A stretch of 64,000 nt of DNA from Streptomyces kaniharaensis (lineage in GTDB: Bacteria > Actinomycetota > Actinomycetes > Streptomycetales > Streptomycetaceae), in assembly GCF_009569385.1 (NCBI RefSeq), contig NZ_WBOF01000001.1:4164001-4228000 (forward strand), read 5' to 3'. Below the pieces are notes generated by a model, which ran no database searches, was not told the origin of the DNA, and was given only the letters and a program-made list of their open reading frames with translations. Below are positions 18,359 to 29,352 of the stretch, piece after piece. Position 1 is the stretch's first letter, and each line of letters begins with the position of its first letter. Position numbers and translations under genes: made by a program.

Positions 18359-18372
18359 CAAACACACGTTCG
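18359..18372 (-). promoter_or_regulatory. LexA SOS box upstream of lexA
   Basis: CAAACACACGTTCG matches the actinobacterial SOS consensus CGAAC-N4-GTTCG at nine of ten defined positions. It lies 69 bases upstream of the lexA start, which supports autorepression. Confidence 0.8.
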
Positions 18373-18500
18373 AGTGAATTATTCGGGAGTTGGGTGACTC
18401 GATCAAGGCTTTGCTGTACATCGATTAAATGTTCGATCGAATCCCGACTTCCGCACTGTAATCCGCGTCGACACGCCAGGGGTGCCGCCTCCCCCCGTAG

Positions 18501-18516
18501 ACCTACATGTAGTGGC
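18501..18516 (+). promoter_or_regulatory. NrdR box 1
   Basis: ACCTACATGTAGTGGC contains the palindrome CTACATGTAG. It resembles streptomycete NrdR boxes and is exactly 31 bases (three helical turns) upstream of a second site sharing TAGTGG. Confidence 0.75.
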
Positions 18517-18531
18517 TACTCTCCTCTCCGG

Positions 18532-18547
18532 GCCCAGTACTAGTGGT
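18532..18547 (+). promoter_or_regulatory. NrdR box 2
   Basis: GCCCAGTACTAGTGGT shares TAGTGG and the central TA/CT-rich palindromic character with box 1. The 31-base spacing agrees with the paired arrangement described for NrdR sites upstream of ribonucleotide reductase genes. Confidence 0.7.
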
Positions 18548-18632
18548 TACGGCGCATGATCAGCTTGCCGAGGCCGGGGTCGCATCGCATAGACTCAACC
18601 GTCCGCACGTCCTGCCAGGGAGGGATCCTCAG

Positions 18633-19130
18633 GTGCACTGCCCCTTCTGCCGGCACTCCGACAGCCGCGTCGTCGACAGCCGGACCACCGAGGACGGCAG
18701 CTCGATCCGCCGTCGTCGGCAGTGCCCGGACTGCGGCCGCCGCTTCACCACCGTGGAGACGGCCGCGCTGATGGTCATCAAGCGCAGTGGGGTCACCGAA
18801 CCGTTCTCCCGGGAGAAGGTCATCTCCGGCGTCCGCAAGGCCTGCCAGGGCCGCCCGGTCACCGAGGACGCCCTCGCCCTGCTCGGTCAGCGGGTCGAGG
18901 AGTGCGTGCGGGCCACCGGCAACGCCGAGCTGACCACCCACGACGTCGGGCTGGCCATACTCGGCCCGCTCAAGGAACTCGACGTGGTCGCCTACCTGCG
19001 CTTCGCCAGCGTGTACCAGGCGTACGACGGACTGGAAGACTTCGAGGCCGCCATCGCGGAGATCCGCACCGGACGGCCCGCCCCCGAGGCGGACGGCACC
19101 TGCGTGCCCGTTCCCGCGGCCGCGCCCTAG
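18633..19130 (+). CDS. nrdR: Transcriptional repressor NrdR
   Basis: Nucleotide-sensing repressor of ribonucleotide reductase genes. The zinc ribbon is at the very N-terminus (VHCPFCRH..CPDCGRRFTT), followed by the ATP-cone domain (VIKRSGVTEPFSREKVISGVRKAC) and VAYLRFASVYQAYD. The GTG at 18633 puts the zinc ribbon at the N-terminus as in all family members and has GGGAGGG upstream; the product is 165 residues. It precedes nrdJ on the same strand with a 212-base gap and sits downstream of two NrdR boxes, so it should repress its own operon. Confidence 0.96.
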   Translation: MHCPFCRHSDSRVVDSRTTEDGSSIRRRRQCPDCGRRFTTVETAALMVIKRSGVTEPFSREKVISGVRKACQGRPVTEDALALLGQRVEECVRATGNAELTTHDVGLAILGPLKELDVVAYLRFASVYQAYDGLEDFEAAIAEIRTGRPAPEADGTCVPVPAAAP

Positions 19131-19342
19131 GCGGCGCCGGCACCGGCCCCCACGGGCCCAGCTGCACCACAACCACAACATCGGGCCCTCCGGGGCCGAG
19201 GCGTGCCCGTAAACGGGGCGCAGAACACAACAAACCGTGCGCAAGCAGGCGAGGTCTCGGGCTGCCCGCACACCGGAAGAACGAACCAGCGGTGCCCGGA
19301 CTTTTCGGGGCGCTTCGGGCGTTTGCCCAGGAGGAGGAAGAA

Positions 19343-22255
<2,913 letters not shown>

Positions 22256-22297
22256 CAACGCTCGACCCCGGTTTCCACCCGATGAGGTGAAAACCTG

Positions 22298-22333
22298 AGG
22301 CGGGGCGAGGACTTCACGGTCCTCGCCCCGCCT
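22298..22333 (+). terminator. Strong intrinsic terminator after nrdJ
   Basis: A perfect 15-bp stem (AGGCGGGGCGAGGAC with its complement) around the loop TTCACG, followed by TTCGCGTT. It begins 42 bases after the nrdJ stop. Confidence 0.88.
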
Positions 22334-22420
22334 TTCGCGTTCCCGGGGTGCCGATGTCACAGGTGGGGGTGGTGGGCGGTCCAGGGGGTGTACGGCTTCT
22401 TCGAGAGGAGTGGAGTGGTG

Positions 22421-23188
22421 ATGACGGGGACGGTGCTGGTGACCGGGGCCACGGGGACGTTGGGGCGCGAGGTGGTGCGGCTGTTGGTCGCGCGGGGGGT
22501 GCCGGTGCGGGGGTTGAGCCGGCGGGAGCGGAGTGGTGGGGACGGGGTCGCGTGGGTGGTCGGGGATCTGGTGACCGGAGAAGGCCTCGGGGCGGCGGTG
22601 GCCGGGGTGGAGGTGGTGATCGACTGCGCGACCTCGACGGGGAAAAAGGACCTGGTCGGGGTGAAGAATCTGGTGGAGGCCGCGGAACGGGCGGGGGTGC
22701 GGCATCTGGTGTACGTGTCGATCGTCGGGGTGGACCGGGTGCCGATCCCGTACTACCGCACGAAGGACGCGTGCGAGCGGGTGGTCCGGAAGTCGGGGCT
22801 GGGGTGGACGGTGCTGCGGGCGACGCAGTTCCACGATCTGCTGCTGACGATCTTCGGTGTCTCGGCGAAGCTGCCGGTGTTCCCTGTGCTGTCCGGGGTG
22901 CGGTTCCAGCCGGTGGACGCGCCGGAGGTCGCGGAGCACCTGGTGGAGCTCGCCGGGGGAGCGCCCGCAGGGTACGCGCCGGAGGTCGGCGGGCCGCGGG
23001 TGCGGACCTACCGGGAACTGGCGGAGGCGTATCTACGGGCGGCGGGCCGACGGCGGATGCTGGTGCCGGTGAGGTTGCCGGGGGCGGCGGTCCGGGCGCT
23101 GCGGGCGGGCGGGAACCTCACGCCGGAGCGGGCGGTGGGGCGGGGGACCTTCGAGGAGGCCTTGGCGGAGCGCTTCGGCGACCGGTGA
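22421..23188 (+). CDS. NAD(P)-binding atypical SDR / NmrA-like protein
   Basis: Rossmann-fold protein of 255 residues with the nucleotide-binding motif VLVTGATGTLGREVVRLL at the N-terminus and VYVSIVGVDRVPIPYYRTKDACERVV in the middle, typical of atypical SDR or NmrA-like proteins. The catalytic Tyr-x3-Lys is present as YYRTK, so either an oxidoreductase or a redox sensor is possible. The start is ATG at 22421 after GAGAGGAG. Its codons are unusually rich in GGG, CGG, GTG and ACG, unlike the C-ending bias of nrdJ and the conservon. This suggests a different origin or low expression. It stands alone between nrdJ and the conservon. Confidence 0.78.
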   Translation: MTGTVLVTGATGTLGREVVRLLVARGVPVRGLSRRERSGGDGVAWVVGDLVTGEGLGAAVAGVEVVIDCATSTGKKDLVGVKNLVEAAERAGVRHLVYVSIVGVDRVPIPYYRTKDACERVVRKSGLGWTVLRATQFHDLLLTIFGVSAKLPVFPVLSGVRFQPVDAPEVAEHLVELAGGAPAGYAPEVGGPRVRTYRELAEAYLRAAGRRRMLVPVRLPGAAVRALRAGGNLTPERAVGRGTFEEALAERFGDR

Positions 23189-23295
23189 TGTCCACCAGGG
23201 CTGGACGGACCTGAAGGGCGTCCGACAGTGCGTCGGGGGCGTCGCCAATCGGTGTGTGCCATGTGAATGAACAAGATTGACCGTCAACTGGTTGG

Positions 23296-23323
23296 TTGAG
23301 GCCAATGTCTGAATCGATATGAT
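23296..23323 (+). promoter_or_regulatory. Vegetative-type promoter for the conservon
   Basis: TTGAGG and TATGAT are separated by 16 bases, a good match to the HrdB-type promoter in an otherwise GC-rich region. The likely start site is about 120 bases before the cvnA start. Confidence 0.55.
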
Positions 23324-23347
23324 CGGCCGAAAGCGTGAACCGTTCAG

Positions 23348-23381
23348 CCGCCCGGAGACGTTTCACGACGTCGCCGGGCGG
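23348..23381 (+). other. Leader hairpin upstream of cvnA
   Basis: CCGCCCGG pairs with CCGGGCGG, with inner ACGT/ACGT pairing. It lies between the promoter-like sequence and the cvnA start. There is no U-run, so it is more likely a structured leader than a terminator; regulatory use is speculation. Confidence 0.35.
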
Positions 23382-23458
23382 TCCCGTATGTGACCGAACC
23401 ACCGTCGGCGGCTTCCACCGCCGTCGGCCGCCGCCCGCCGTTGTCGAGGACCGCACCG

Positions 23459-25135
23459 ATGAGAGAAGCCACCAGCCCCGACGGCGGTCAGCGCCGACGG
23501 CCCGCGCTGCGCACCGGCGCCCTGACGGCCGCGGCCGTCCTGCTGGCGGTGGCCGCCGCCCCGGTCGGGATCAGCCGGGCGCTGGACGCACGCCAGCCGA
23601 TGACCGCCGTCGCCGTCGGCGCGGTCACCGTCCTCTGGCTGATCGCGGTCGGCCTCGCGGCGGGCGGCACCGAGCGCTCCCGCCGGCTGGCCGAGGACCT
23701 CGCCGCGAAGCAGGAGGAGTCGACGATGGCGCTGGTCGTGGCCGGCGCCGCGCGACAGGCCGAGACGGCGGCCAAGAAGCGCGCCGCCGCCGCCGAGACC
23801 GAGCGGGACGCGGCGCAGGCCGAGCTGGCCCGGCTGCGCGCCGAGCTCGACGACGAGCGGGCCGAGTCCGCGGCCGTCCGGGCGGCGGTCGAGGCCGGGC
23901 GCGCCGAGCTGGACCGGCTCGCCGACGACGTCCTGCCCGAGGTGGTGAAGAAGCTGCGCGGCGGCGCCACCGTGGACAGCGCGCTGGCCGCCCACCGTAC
24001 GCACCCCCAGCGCGCGCTGCTGCGCGCCGTCGCGGAGGAGGTCGGCCGGGGCGAACGGCTGCGGGCCGCCGCGCTCGCGGTGTGCGCGACCGCCGCCGGG
24101 CGCGTACAGGCGCTGGCCACGAGCATGCACGCCGAGCTGCGCGAGATGCAGCACCGGGACGACGAGGAGGTCCTCGGCGACCTGCTGCGGCTGGACCACT
24201 CGACCGCCCAGGCGGGCCGGATGGCCGACAGCATCGCGGTGCTCACCGGCGCCCGGTCGGGCCGTCGCTGGGCCAAACCGATCGCGGTGGAGTCGGTGCT
24301 GCGCGGTGCGCTCGGCCGGATCGGCGCCTACCAGCGGGTGCGGTTGCACAACGCGAGCACGGCGGCGGTCGCCGGGTTCGCCGCCGAGGGCGTGATGCAC
24401 GCGCTGGCCGAACTGCTGGACAACGCCACCAACTTCTCCGCCCCGCCGGCCGAGGTGCACGTCTACGTCGAGGAGGTGTCGGCCGGGCTGGCGATCACCG
24501 TCGAGGACAGCGGGCTGGGGCTGGGCGACAGTTGGCTGCGCCGGGCCGAACGGGCCGTCTCCGCCGAGCCCCTGGACCTCACCACGCTCTCGGCCGGGAC
24601 GCGGCTGGGCCTCGCGGTGGTCGGCGTGCTGGCGCGCAAGCACGGGCTGCAGATCTCGTTCCGGCCGTCGGCGCGCGGGGGCACGGGGGTGGTGATGCTG
24701 ATTCCGCAGCAGCTGATCACGCACGCCACTCCGGCGCCGACCCCGGTTGAGACGCCCGTTGCGGAGACGGCGCGCCCCGCGCTCACCTCCGCACGCCCGG
24801 CGCCCGCCCCGCTGCCGTCCGCGCCCTCCGCCCCGGCGGTCCCGGCACCGGCCGCGCCCTTTGTCCCCGCCCCAGCCCCAGTCCCCGCGTCCGCCCGGGT
24901 CACCGACAGCGGCCTGCCGCAGCGCCGCCGCGGGCAGACGCTCACCGCCGCCACCCCGGCGGCGGTGCCGACCGCGAAGCCCGTCCGCTCCGACTCGCCG
25001 AGCACCGCCGCAGCCCGCTTCGGCGCCTTCCGCCGGGCCGCCCAGCAGGCAGCAACCTCCGCGGAACCCGCCCCGACCACGGACACCGACACCACACCCG
25101 ACGCTTCCCCCGTCACCGAGAAGGACTCCCGATGA
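23459..25135 (+). CDS. cvnA: Conservon CvnA, sensor histidine kinase-like membrane protein
   Basis: First protein of a conservon, the four-gene unit (cvnA-D) typical of streptomycetes. Two membrane segments near the N-terminus (about residues 17-37 and 47-68) enclose only a short loop. A long coiled coil follows (RQAETAAKKRAAAAETERDAAQ onward), then RLDHSTAQAGRMADS and a HATPase domain with N box ELLDNATNFS and G box DSGLGLG. The last 130 residues are Pro/Ala-rich. Small extracellular exposure argues against ligand sensing. I chose the ATG at 23459 (GAGGA upstream); a GTG at 23390 would add 23 residues. The stop overlaps the next start (ATGA). Confidence 0.88.
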   Translation: MREATSPDGGQRRRPALRTGALTAAAVLLAVAAAPVGISRALDARQPMTAVAVGAVTVLWLIAVGLAAGGTERSRRLAEDLAAKQEESTMALVVAGAARQAETAAKKRAAAAETERDAAQAELARLRAELDDERAESAAVRAAVEAGRAELDRLADDVLPEVVKKLRGGATVDSALAAHRTHPQRALLRAVAEEVGRGERLRAAALAVCATAAGRVQALATSMHAELREMQHRDDEEVLGDLLRLDHSTAQAGRMADSIAVLTGARSGRRWAKPIAVESVLRGALGRIGAYQRVRLHNASTAAVAGFAAEGVMHALAELLDNATNFSAPPAEVHVYVEEVSAGLAITVEDSGLGLGDSWLRRAERAVSAEPLDLTTLSAGTRLGLAVVGVLARKHGLQISFRPSARGGTGVVMLIPQQLITHATPAPTPVETPVAETARPALTSARPAPAPLPSAPSAPAVPAPAAPFVPAPAPVPASARVTDSGLPQRRRGQTLTAATPAAVPTAKPVRSDSPSTAAARFGAFRRAAQQAATSAEPAPTTDTDTTPDASPVTEKDSR

Positions 25136-25575
25136 GCAGCGCCACCGACCGTGACCTCGACTGGCTGTTGGAGAACCTGCTGGCCGCCACCCCCGGCACC
25201 CGGCACGCCCTGGTGCTCTCCGCCGACGGCCTCAAGCTCTGCCACACCGCCGGCCTCGGCACCGACCAGGCCGACCAGCTGGCCGCCATCGCCTCCGGCC
25301 TGCAGAGCCTGGCGCACGGAGCCTCGATCGAGTTTGGCGACGGCAGCGGTGGCGTCCGGCAGTCGATGACCGAGTTCCACGGCGGCATCCTGTGCATCGT
25401 GGCGGCCGGCGAGGGCGCGCACCTGGCCGTGGTGACGGACGACGACGCGGACGTCGGCGTGGTCGGCCACAACATGCACGGCCTGATCGAGCAGATCGGC
25501 GTCCACCTCAGTGCTCCGGCCCGAGGTGAGGCCGAGGACACGGACGCGTCGCCGCAAGAGAGCGCCCGGGCATGA
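25132..25575 (+). CDS. cvnB: Conservon CvnB, roadblock/LC7-domain protein
   Basis: Roadblock/LC7 proteins regulate small GTPases, as MglB does for MglA. This 147-residue protein has the domain from DLDWLLENLLAATPGTRHALVLSADGLKL through GGILCIVAAGEGAHLAVVTDDDADVGVVGHNMHGLIEQIG. The ATG overlaps the cvnA stop and its stop overlaps the cvnC start, both as ATGA, so the unit is translationally coupled. The last 25 residues are acidic and probably disordered. By analogy it should act on CvnD encoded two genes downstream. Confidence 0.93.
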   Translation: MSSATDRDLDWLLENLLAATPGTRHALVLSADGLKLCHTAGLGTDQADQLAAIASGLQSLAHGASIEFGDGSGGVRQSMTEFHGGILCIVAAGEGAHLAVVTDDDADVGVVGHNMHGLIEQIGVHLSAPARGEAEDTDASPQESARA

Positions 25576-25940
25576 ACGCCGGGCCGGTCCTGCCGGGTCG
25601 GGACGACGACCCGGACCGCCTCTACACGATCACCCGGGGCCGCAGCCGCTCCCCGGAGAACGCCTTCGACCTGGTCACCCTGCTCGTCGCCGAGCGGGAG
25701 CCGGCGCCGGGCATGCAGTCGGAGCACGTCCGCATCCTGCGGATGTGCGAAGCCCCGACCGCCGTCGTGGAGGTCGCCGCGGAACTGGCGCTGCCGGTCT
25801 CGGTGGTGAAGATCCTGCTCGGCGATCTGCTGGAGACCGGGGCGATCACCGCCCGCCACCCCCGGTTCGCGCCGACCAAGGCCCGGTTGCCCGATCTCGA
25901 CACGCTGAAGCAGGTGCTGCATGGCCTCCAACGGCTCTGA
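25572..25940 (+). CDS. cvnC: Conservon CvnC, DUF742 protein
   Basis: A 122-residue DUF742 protein, the third conservon component. Readable features are RLYTITRGRSRS at the N-terminus, then SEHVRILRMCEAPTAVVEVAAELALPVSVVKILLGDLLETGAI, which looks like a winged helix, and the C-terminal DTLKQVLHGLQRL. DNA binding has not been shown from the sequence alone. The ATG overlaps the cvnB stop, and the C-terminus overlaps cvnD by 20 bases. Confidence 0.93.
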   Translation: MNAGPVLPGRDDDPDRLYTITRGRSRSPENAFDLVTLLVAEREPAPGMQSEHVRILRMCEAPTAVVEVAAELALPVSVVKILLGDLLETGAITARHPRFAPTKARLPDLDTLKQVLHGLQRL

Positions 25941-26604
25941 TCTCCCGCCCGCCGCCGGGCGCACCCCGCTGCGGGCGACCGCCGACAACGCGCTGAAGAT
26001 CGTCGTGGTCGGCGGCTTCGGGGTGGGCAAGACCACCCTGGTCGGCTCGGTGAGCGAGATCCGTCCGCTGAACACCGAGGAGGTCATGACCAAGGCGGGG
26101 GAGGGCATCGACCCGGCCGGCGCCTGGGGCAAGCGCTCCACCACGGTCGCGTTCGACTTCGGTCGCATCACGCTCTCCGAAAGCCAGGTGCTGTACCTGT
26201 TCGGCGCGCCCGGTCAGGAACGTTTCTGGTTCCTCTGGGACCGCCTGTTCAGCGGCGCGCTCGGCGCGGTCGTCCTGGTGGACACCCGCCGGCTGGAGGA
26301 CTCCTGGTACGCCATCGACCGGCTGGAGCACCACGGCACCCCGTTCATCGTGGCCCGCAACAACTTCGGCGAGCCGACGCACACGCTGGACCAGGTCCGC
26401 GAGGCCCTCGACCTGTCCGCCGAGGTGCCGCTGGTGGACTGCGACGCCCGGGACCGGGAGTCCGGCAAGCGGGTGCTGATCGAGCTGGTCCGGCACCTGA
26501 CCGCCCTCGCGGAGGCCGAAGCCGCCGCCCTCCCCGAGGCCCGAACGGCCCCCGAGGCGCCGCAGGCCCCCGTGACCCTGGAGTACGAGGAGAGCACCCC
26601 GTGA
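25921..26604 (+). CDS. cvnD: Conservon CvnD, small Ras-like GTP/ATP-binding protein
   Basis: Fourth conservon component, an MglA/Ras-like P-loop protein of 227 residues. G1 is GGFGVGKTTLVGS near residues 30-42, a switch-like Thr lies in KRSTTVAFDFGRI, and G3 is LFGAPGQERFWFLWD. The usual NKxD is replaced by RNNFGEP, as in other conservon and MglA-like proteins with unusual G4, so guanine specificity is uncertain. Expected to cycle under control of CvnB and CvnA at the membrane. The start codon lies within the end of cvnC, and the stop overlaps the first P450 gene (GTGA). Confidence 0.92.
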   Translation: MASNGSDLPPAAGRTPLRATADNALKIVVVGGFGVGKTTLVGSVSEIRPLNTEEVMTKAGEGIDPAGAWGKRSTTVAFDFGRITLSESQVLYLFGAPGQERFWFLWDRLFSGALGAVVLVDTRRLEDSWYAIDRLEHHGTPFIVARNNFGEPTHTLDQVREALDLSAEVPLVDCDARDRESGKRVLIELVRHLTALAEAEAAALPEARTAPEAPQAPVTLEYEESTP

Positions 26605-27845
26605 CCGAGCCCGCCGTCACCCCGCCCCCGGGCTGCCCGGCGCACGCCGCCGCCACTCCGCTGTACGGGCCGCGCTTCCAGACCGACCCGGCCCAGCTCT
26701 ACCGCGAGCTGCGCGCCGCCCACGGCCCGGTCGCGCCGGTCGAGCTGGCCGGCGGCGTCCCCGCCTGGCTGGTCATCGGCTACCGCGAACTCCAGCTCGT
26801 GACCGGCCAGCCGCAGCTGTTCGGCCGCGACTCCAGCCGCTGGCGCCTGTGGGACTCCGTGCCCGCCGACTGGCCGCTGAAGCCGATGATGGCCCCCGTG
26901 CCGTCGATGCTGTACACCGAGGGCGAGGAGCACGTCCGCCGTTCCCGGGCGGTCACCGACGCGCTGGCCGGCATCGACCCGTACGAGCTGCGCAAGCACG
27001 GCGAGGAGATCGCCGACCGGCTGATCGACGGGTTCGCCGGGCGCGGCGAGGCCGATCTGGTGGCCGAGTACGCCCACCTGATGCCGCTGCTGGTGCTCTG
27101 CCGGGTGCTCGGTCTGGACGAGGAGCGGGCGCCGGAGCTGGTCGACGCGGTGCTCAGCATGCTGGACGGCGGCCCGGGCGCGCCGGCCTCGGCCCAGCGG
27201 CTGCTGGAGCTGATGCTCGACGTGGTCCGGTCGAAGGCCGAGTACCCGGGCGAGGACGTGGCCTCGCGGATGCTGGCCCACCCGGCGGGTCTCGACCACG
27301 ACGAGATCATGCGCGACCTGCGGGTGCTGCTGATCTCCGGCCACCAGCCGTGCTCGTACTGGATCTCCAACGCGCTGCGGCTGATGCTCACCGACGAGCG
27401 GTTCTCCGCCTCGCTCGCCGGGGGCCGGCGCAGTGTCGGCCAGGCGCTCAACGAGGCGCTCTGGGAGGACACTCCGGTCCAGATCTTCGCCGGCCGCTGG
27501 GCCACCCGGGACACCCAGCTCGGCGGCCAGCGGATCGCCGCCGGGGACATGGTCCTGCTGGGCTTCGCCGGGGCGAACGGTGACCCGCTGGTGCGCCGCC
27601 CGGACGGCCGTCCGGCCGAGGGCAACCGGGCGCACATGAGCTACTCGTACGGCGAGCACGGCTGCCCGTTCCCCGCCCAGGAGGCGGCTGAGGTGATCGC
27701 CACCACCGCGATCGAGGTGCTGCTGGACCGCCTGCCGGACCTGCGGCTCGCGGTGGCCGAGCACGCGCTGGTGTGGCGGCCGTCGGCCTGGGTGCGCGGG
27801 CTGGTGGCGTTGCCCGTCTCGTTCACCCCGGGCCTGTCGGCCTGA
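26601..27845 (+). CDS. Cytochrome P450, CYP157-like, K-helix arginine replaced by tryptophan
   Basis: A 414-residue P450 translationally coupled to cvnD. The heme-ligand loop is SYSYGEHGCPFPAQEAA with Cys 355. The K-helix ExxR is instead E285-A-L-W288, so its arginine is missing. The I-helix lacks the usual acid-alcohol pair (LISGHQPCSYWISNAL). CYP157 members of conservons are known for a non-canonical ExxR with tryptophan, and pairing with a CYP154 gene is also known; both fit here. Family naming is from motif and context. Catalytic competence is uncertain; it may be a heme protein with another role. Confidence 0.84.
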   Translation: MTEPAVTPPPGCPAHAAATPLYGPRFQTDPAQLYRELRAAHGPVAPVELAGGVPAWLVIGYRELQLVTGQPQLFGRDSSRWRLWDSVPADWPLKPMMAPVPSMLYTEGEEHVRRSRAVTDALAGIDPYELRKHGEEIADRLIDGFAGRGEADLVAEYAHLMPLLVLCRVLGLDEERAPELVDAVLSMLDGGPGAPASAQRLLELMLDVVRSKAEYPGEDVASRMLAHPAGLDHDEIMRDLRVLLISGHQPCSYWISNALRLMLTDERFSASLAGGRRSVGQALNEALWEDTPVQIFAGRWATRDTQLGGQRIAAGDMVLLGFAGANGDPLVRRPDGRPAEGNRAHMSYSYGEHGCPFPAQEAAEVIATTAIEVLLDRLPDLRLAVAEHALVWRPSAWVRGLVALPVSFTPGLSA

Positions 27846-27881
27846 CGTCCCCGGATCCCGCCGCACGAAGGAGAGTTGCCG

Positions 27882-29096
27882 ATGACCGCTGCTCCGGCCC
27901 CGATCGCCCTCGACCCGCTGGCCCGCGACAACGCCGCCGAGGGCGCCCTGCTGCGCGCCGCCGGCCCGGCGGTGCCGGTGGAGCTGCCCGGCGGGGTCGC
28001 GGCGTGGGCGGTGACCCGGCACGCGGCCGCGCGCGATCTGCTCACCGACGCGCGGCTGGTGAAGGACCCCGCGCACTGGGCGGCCTACCGGCGCGGGGAG
28101 ATCCCGAAGACCTGGCCGCTGATCGGCCTGGCGGTGCCCGGCCCGAGCATGGTGACCACGGACGGCGCCGAGCACCGCCGGCTGCGCGCCCTGGTGGCGC
28201 AGGCGTTCACCCCGCGCCGGGTCGAGCTGATGCGCCCGCGCGTCGAGGAGATCACCCACCGGCTGCTGGACGCGCTGGCCGCGGGCGAGCCGGTGGTGGA
28301 CCTGAAGACGGCGTTCGCCTTCCCGCTGCCGATGACGGTGATCTGCTCCCTGCTGGGCGTGCCGGAGTCGGACCACGACGTGCTGCGCGACCTGTACGAG
28401 CGGTTCTTCGGCATCAAGCCCGACCCGGCGGGCATCCAGGCGACCATCGCCGGCCTGAACACCCTCGTCAACGACCTGGTGGCGCAGCGCCGTTCGGCGC
28501 CCGGTGAGGATCTGGCGAGCGTGCTGCTGGCGGCCGACACCGAGGGCGGGGCGCTGACCGACGCGGAGGCCGGGGCCACCCTGCGGGTGATCATCGCGGC
28601 GGGGCACGAGACCACGGTGAACCTGATCGGCAACGCCGTCCGGGCGCTGCTGGCCCACCCGGACCAGTTGCAGCTGGTGCGGTCGGGGAAGGTGTCCTGG
28701 GACGCGGTGGTGGAGGAGTCGCTCCGCTGGACCCCGCCGACCAGCAACTTCCTGTTCCGTTTCGCCGCGGAGGACATCCCGGTCGGCGACACGGTGATCC
28801 CCAGGGGCGAGCCGGTGCTGATCTCTTACAACGCGATCGGGCGGGACCCGGCGCAGCACGGGGTCACGGCGGAACTGTTCGACATCACCCGGGACCCGAC
28901 CCGCCACCTGTCCTTCGGGCACGGCCCGCACGTCTGCCCGGGGTCGCCGCTGGCCCGGCTGGAGGCGGGGATCGCGCTGCCGGCGCTGTTCGAGCGGTTC
29001 CCGGGGCTGTCGCTGGCGGTGCCGGACTCGGAGCTGCGGCCGAGCCCGTCCCTGGTGGTCAACAGTCTGCGGGAGCTGCCGGTCCGGCTCTACTGA
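27882..29096 (+). CDS. Cytochrome P450, CYP154-like
   Basis: A 404-residue P450 that follows the degenerate one after 36 bases. It has all canonical motifs: I-helix RVIIAAGHETTVNLIGN, K-helix E279-S-L-R282, and the heme loop LSFGHGPHVCPGSPLARLE with Cys 352. I chose the ATG at 27882 because GAAGGAGA at 27868-27875 precedes it. It is soluble, so it needs a ferredoxin and reductase, neither of which is encoded nearby. Location in a conservon next to a CYP157-like gene suggests CYP154; substrate unknown. Confidence 0.9.
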   Translation: MTAAPAPIALDPLARDNAAEGALLRAAGPAVPVELPGGVAAWAVTRHAAARDLLTDARLVKDPAHWAAYRRGEIPKTWPLIGLAVPGPSMVTTDGAEHRRLRALVAQAFTPRRVELMRPRVEEITHRLLDALAAGEPVVDLKTAFAFPLPMTVICSLLGVPESDHDVLRDLYERFFGIKPDPAGIQATIAGLNTLVNDLVAQRRSAPGEDLASVLLAADTEGGALTDAEAGATLRVIIAAGHETTVNLIGNAVRALLAHPDQLQLVRSGKVSWDAVVEESLRWTPPTSNFLFRFAAEDIPVGDTVIPRGEPVLISYNAIGRDPAQHGVTAELFDITRDPTRHLSFGHGPHVCPGSPLARLEAGIALPALFERFPGLSLAVPDSELRPSPSLVVNSLRELPVRLY

Positions 29097-29352
29097 CGGT
29101 CGGTCAATTCGCTGGCCCCTGTTCGCGTCGGGCGGGGGCCGGTGGCGTGCTCGGTGGACATTCCGGGTGTGCGGGGGTTACGGCCAGGACACTGGCCGAT
29201 GAAGGTCGAACGGGGACCTTGGCGGCGACCGGCGGCTGGGTTACCGTCGTCGGATCGGCCCGCCGTCCATGCCCGATGACAGTCCATCTCCGGCACAGCG
29301 CAATGTCGTTCAGTCCACAGCCCGGCAGTACGCCATGGCGAGGAGGACCACA

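Larger units (their letters stand above)
18291..18632. other. Divergent lexA/nrdR regulatory region
   Basis: About 340 bases without a gene. On the lexA side it holds an SOS box at 18359-18372; on the nrdR side it holds two NrdR boxes near 18501-18547. A perfect palindrome TTCGATCGAA at 18431-18440 lies between them and has no assigned role. AT content is locally raised around 18360-18445, as expected for promoters. Confidence 0.7.

Noticed and set aside
18431..18440. Palindrome TTCGATCGAA as a second LexA box
   Set aside because: It lacks the CGAAC-N4-GTTCG spacing and orientation; it may still be an unrelated operator.
19131..19342. Possible cobalamin riboswitch before nrdJ
   Set aside because: I saw no B12-box-like sequence or matching hairpin set; control is better explained by the NrdR boxes.
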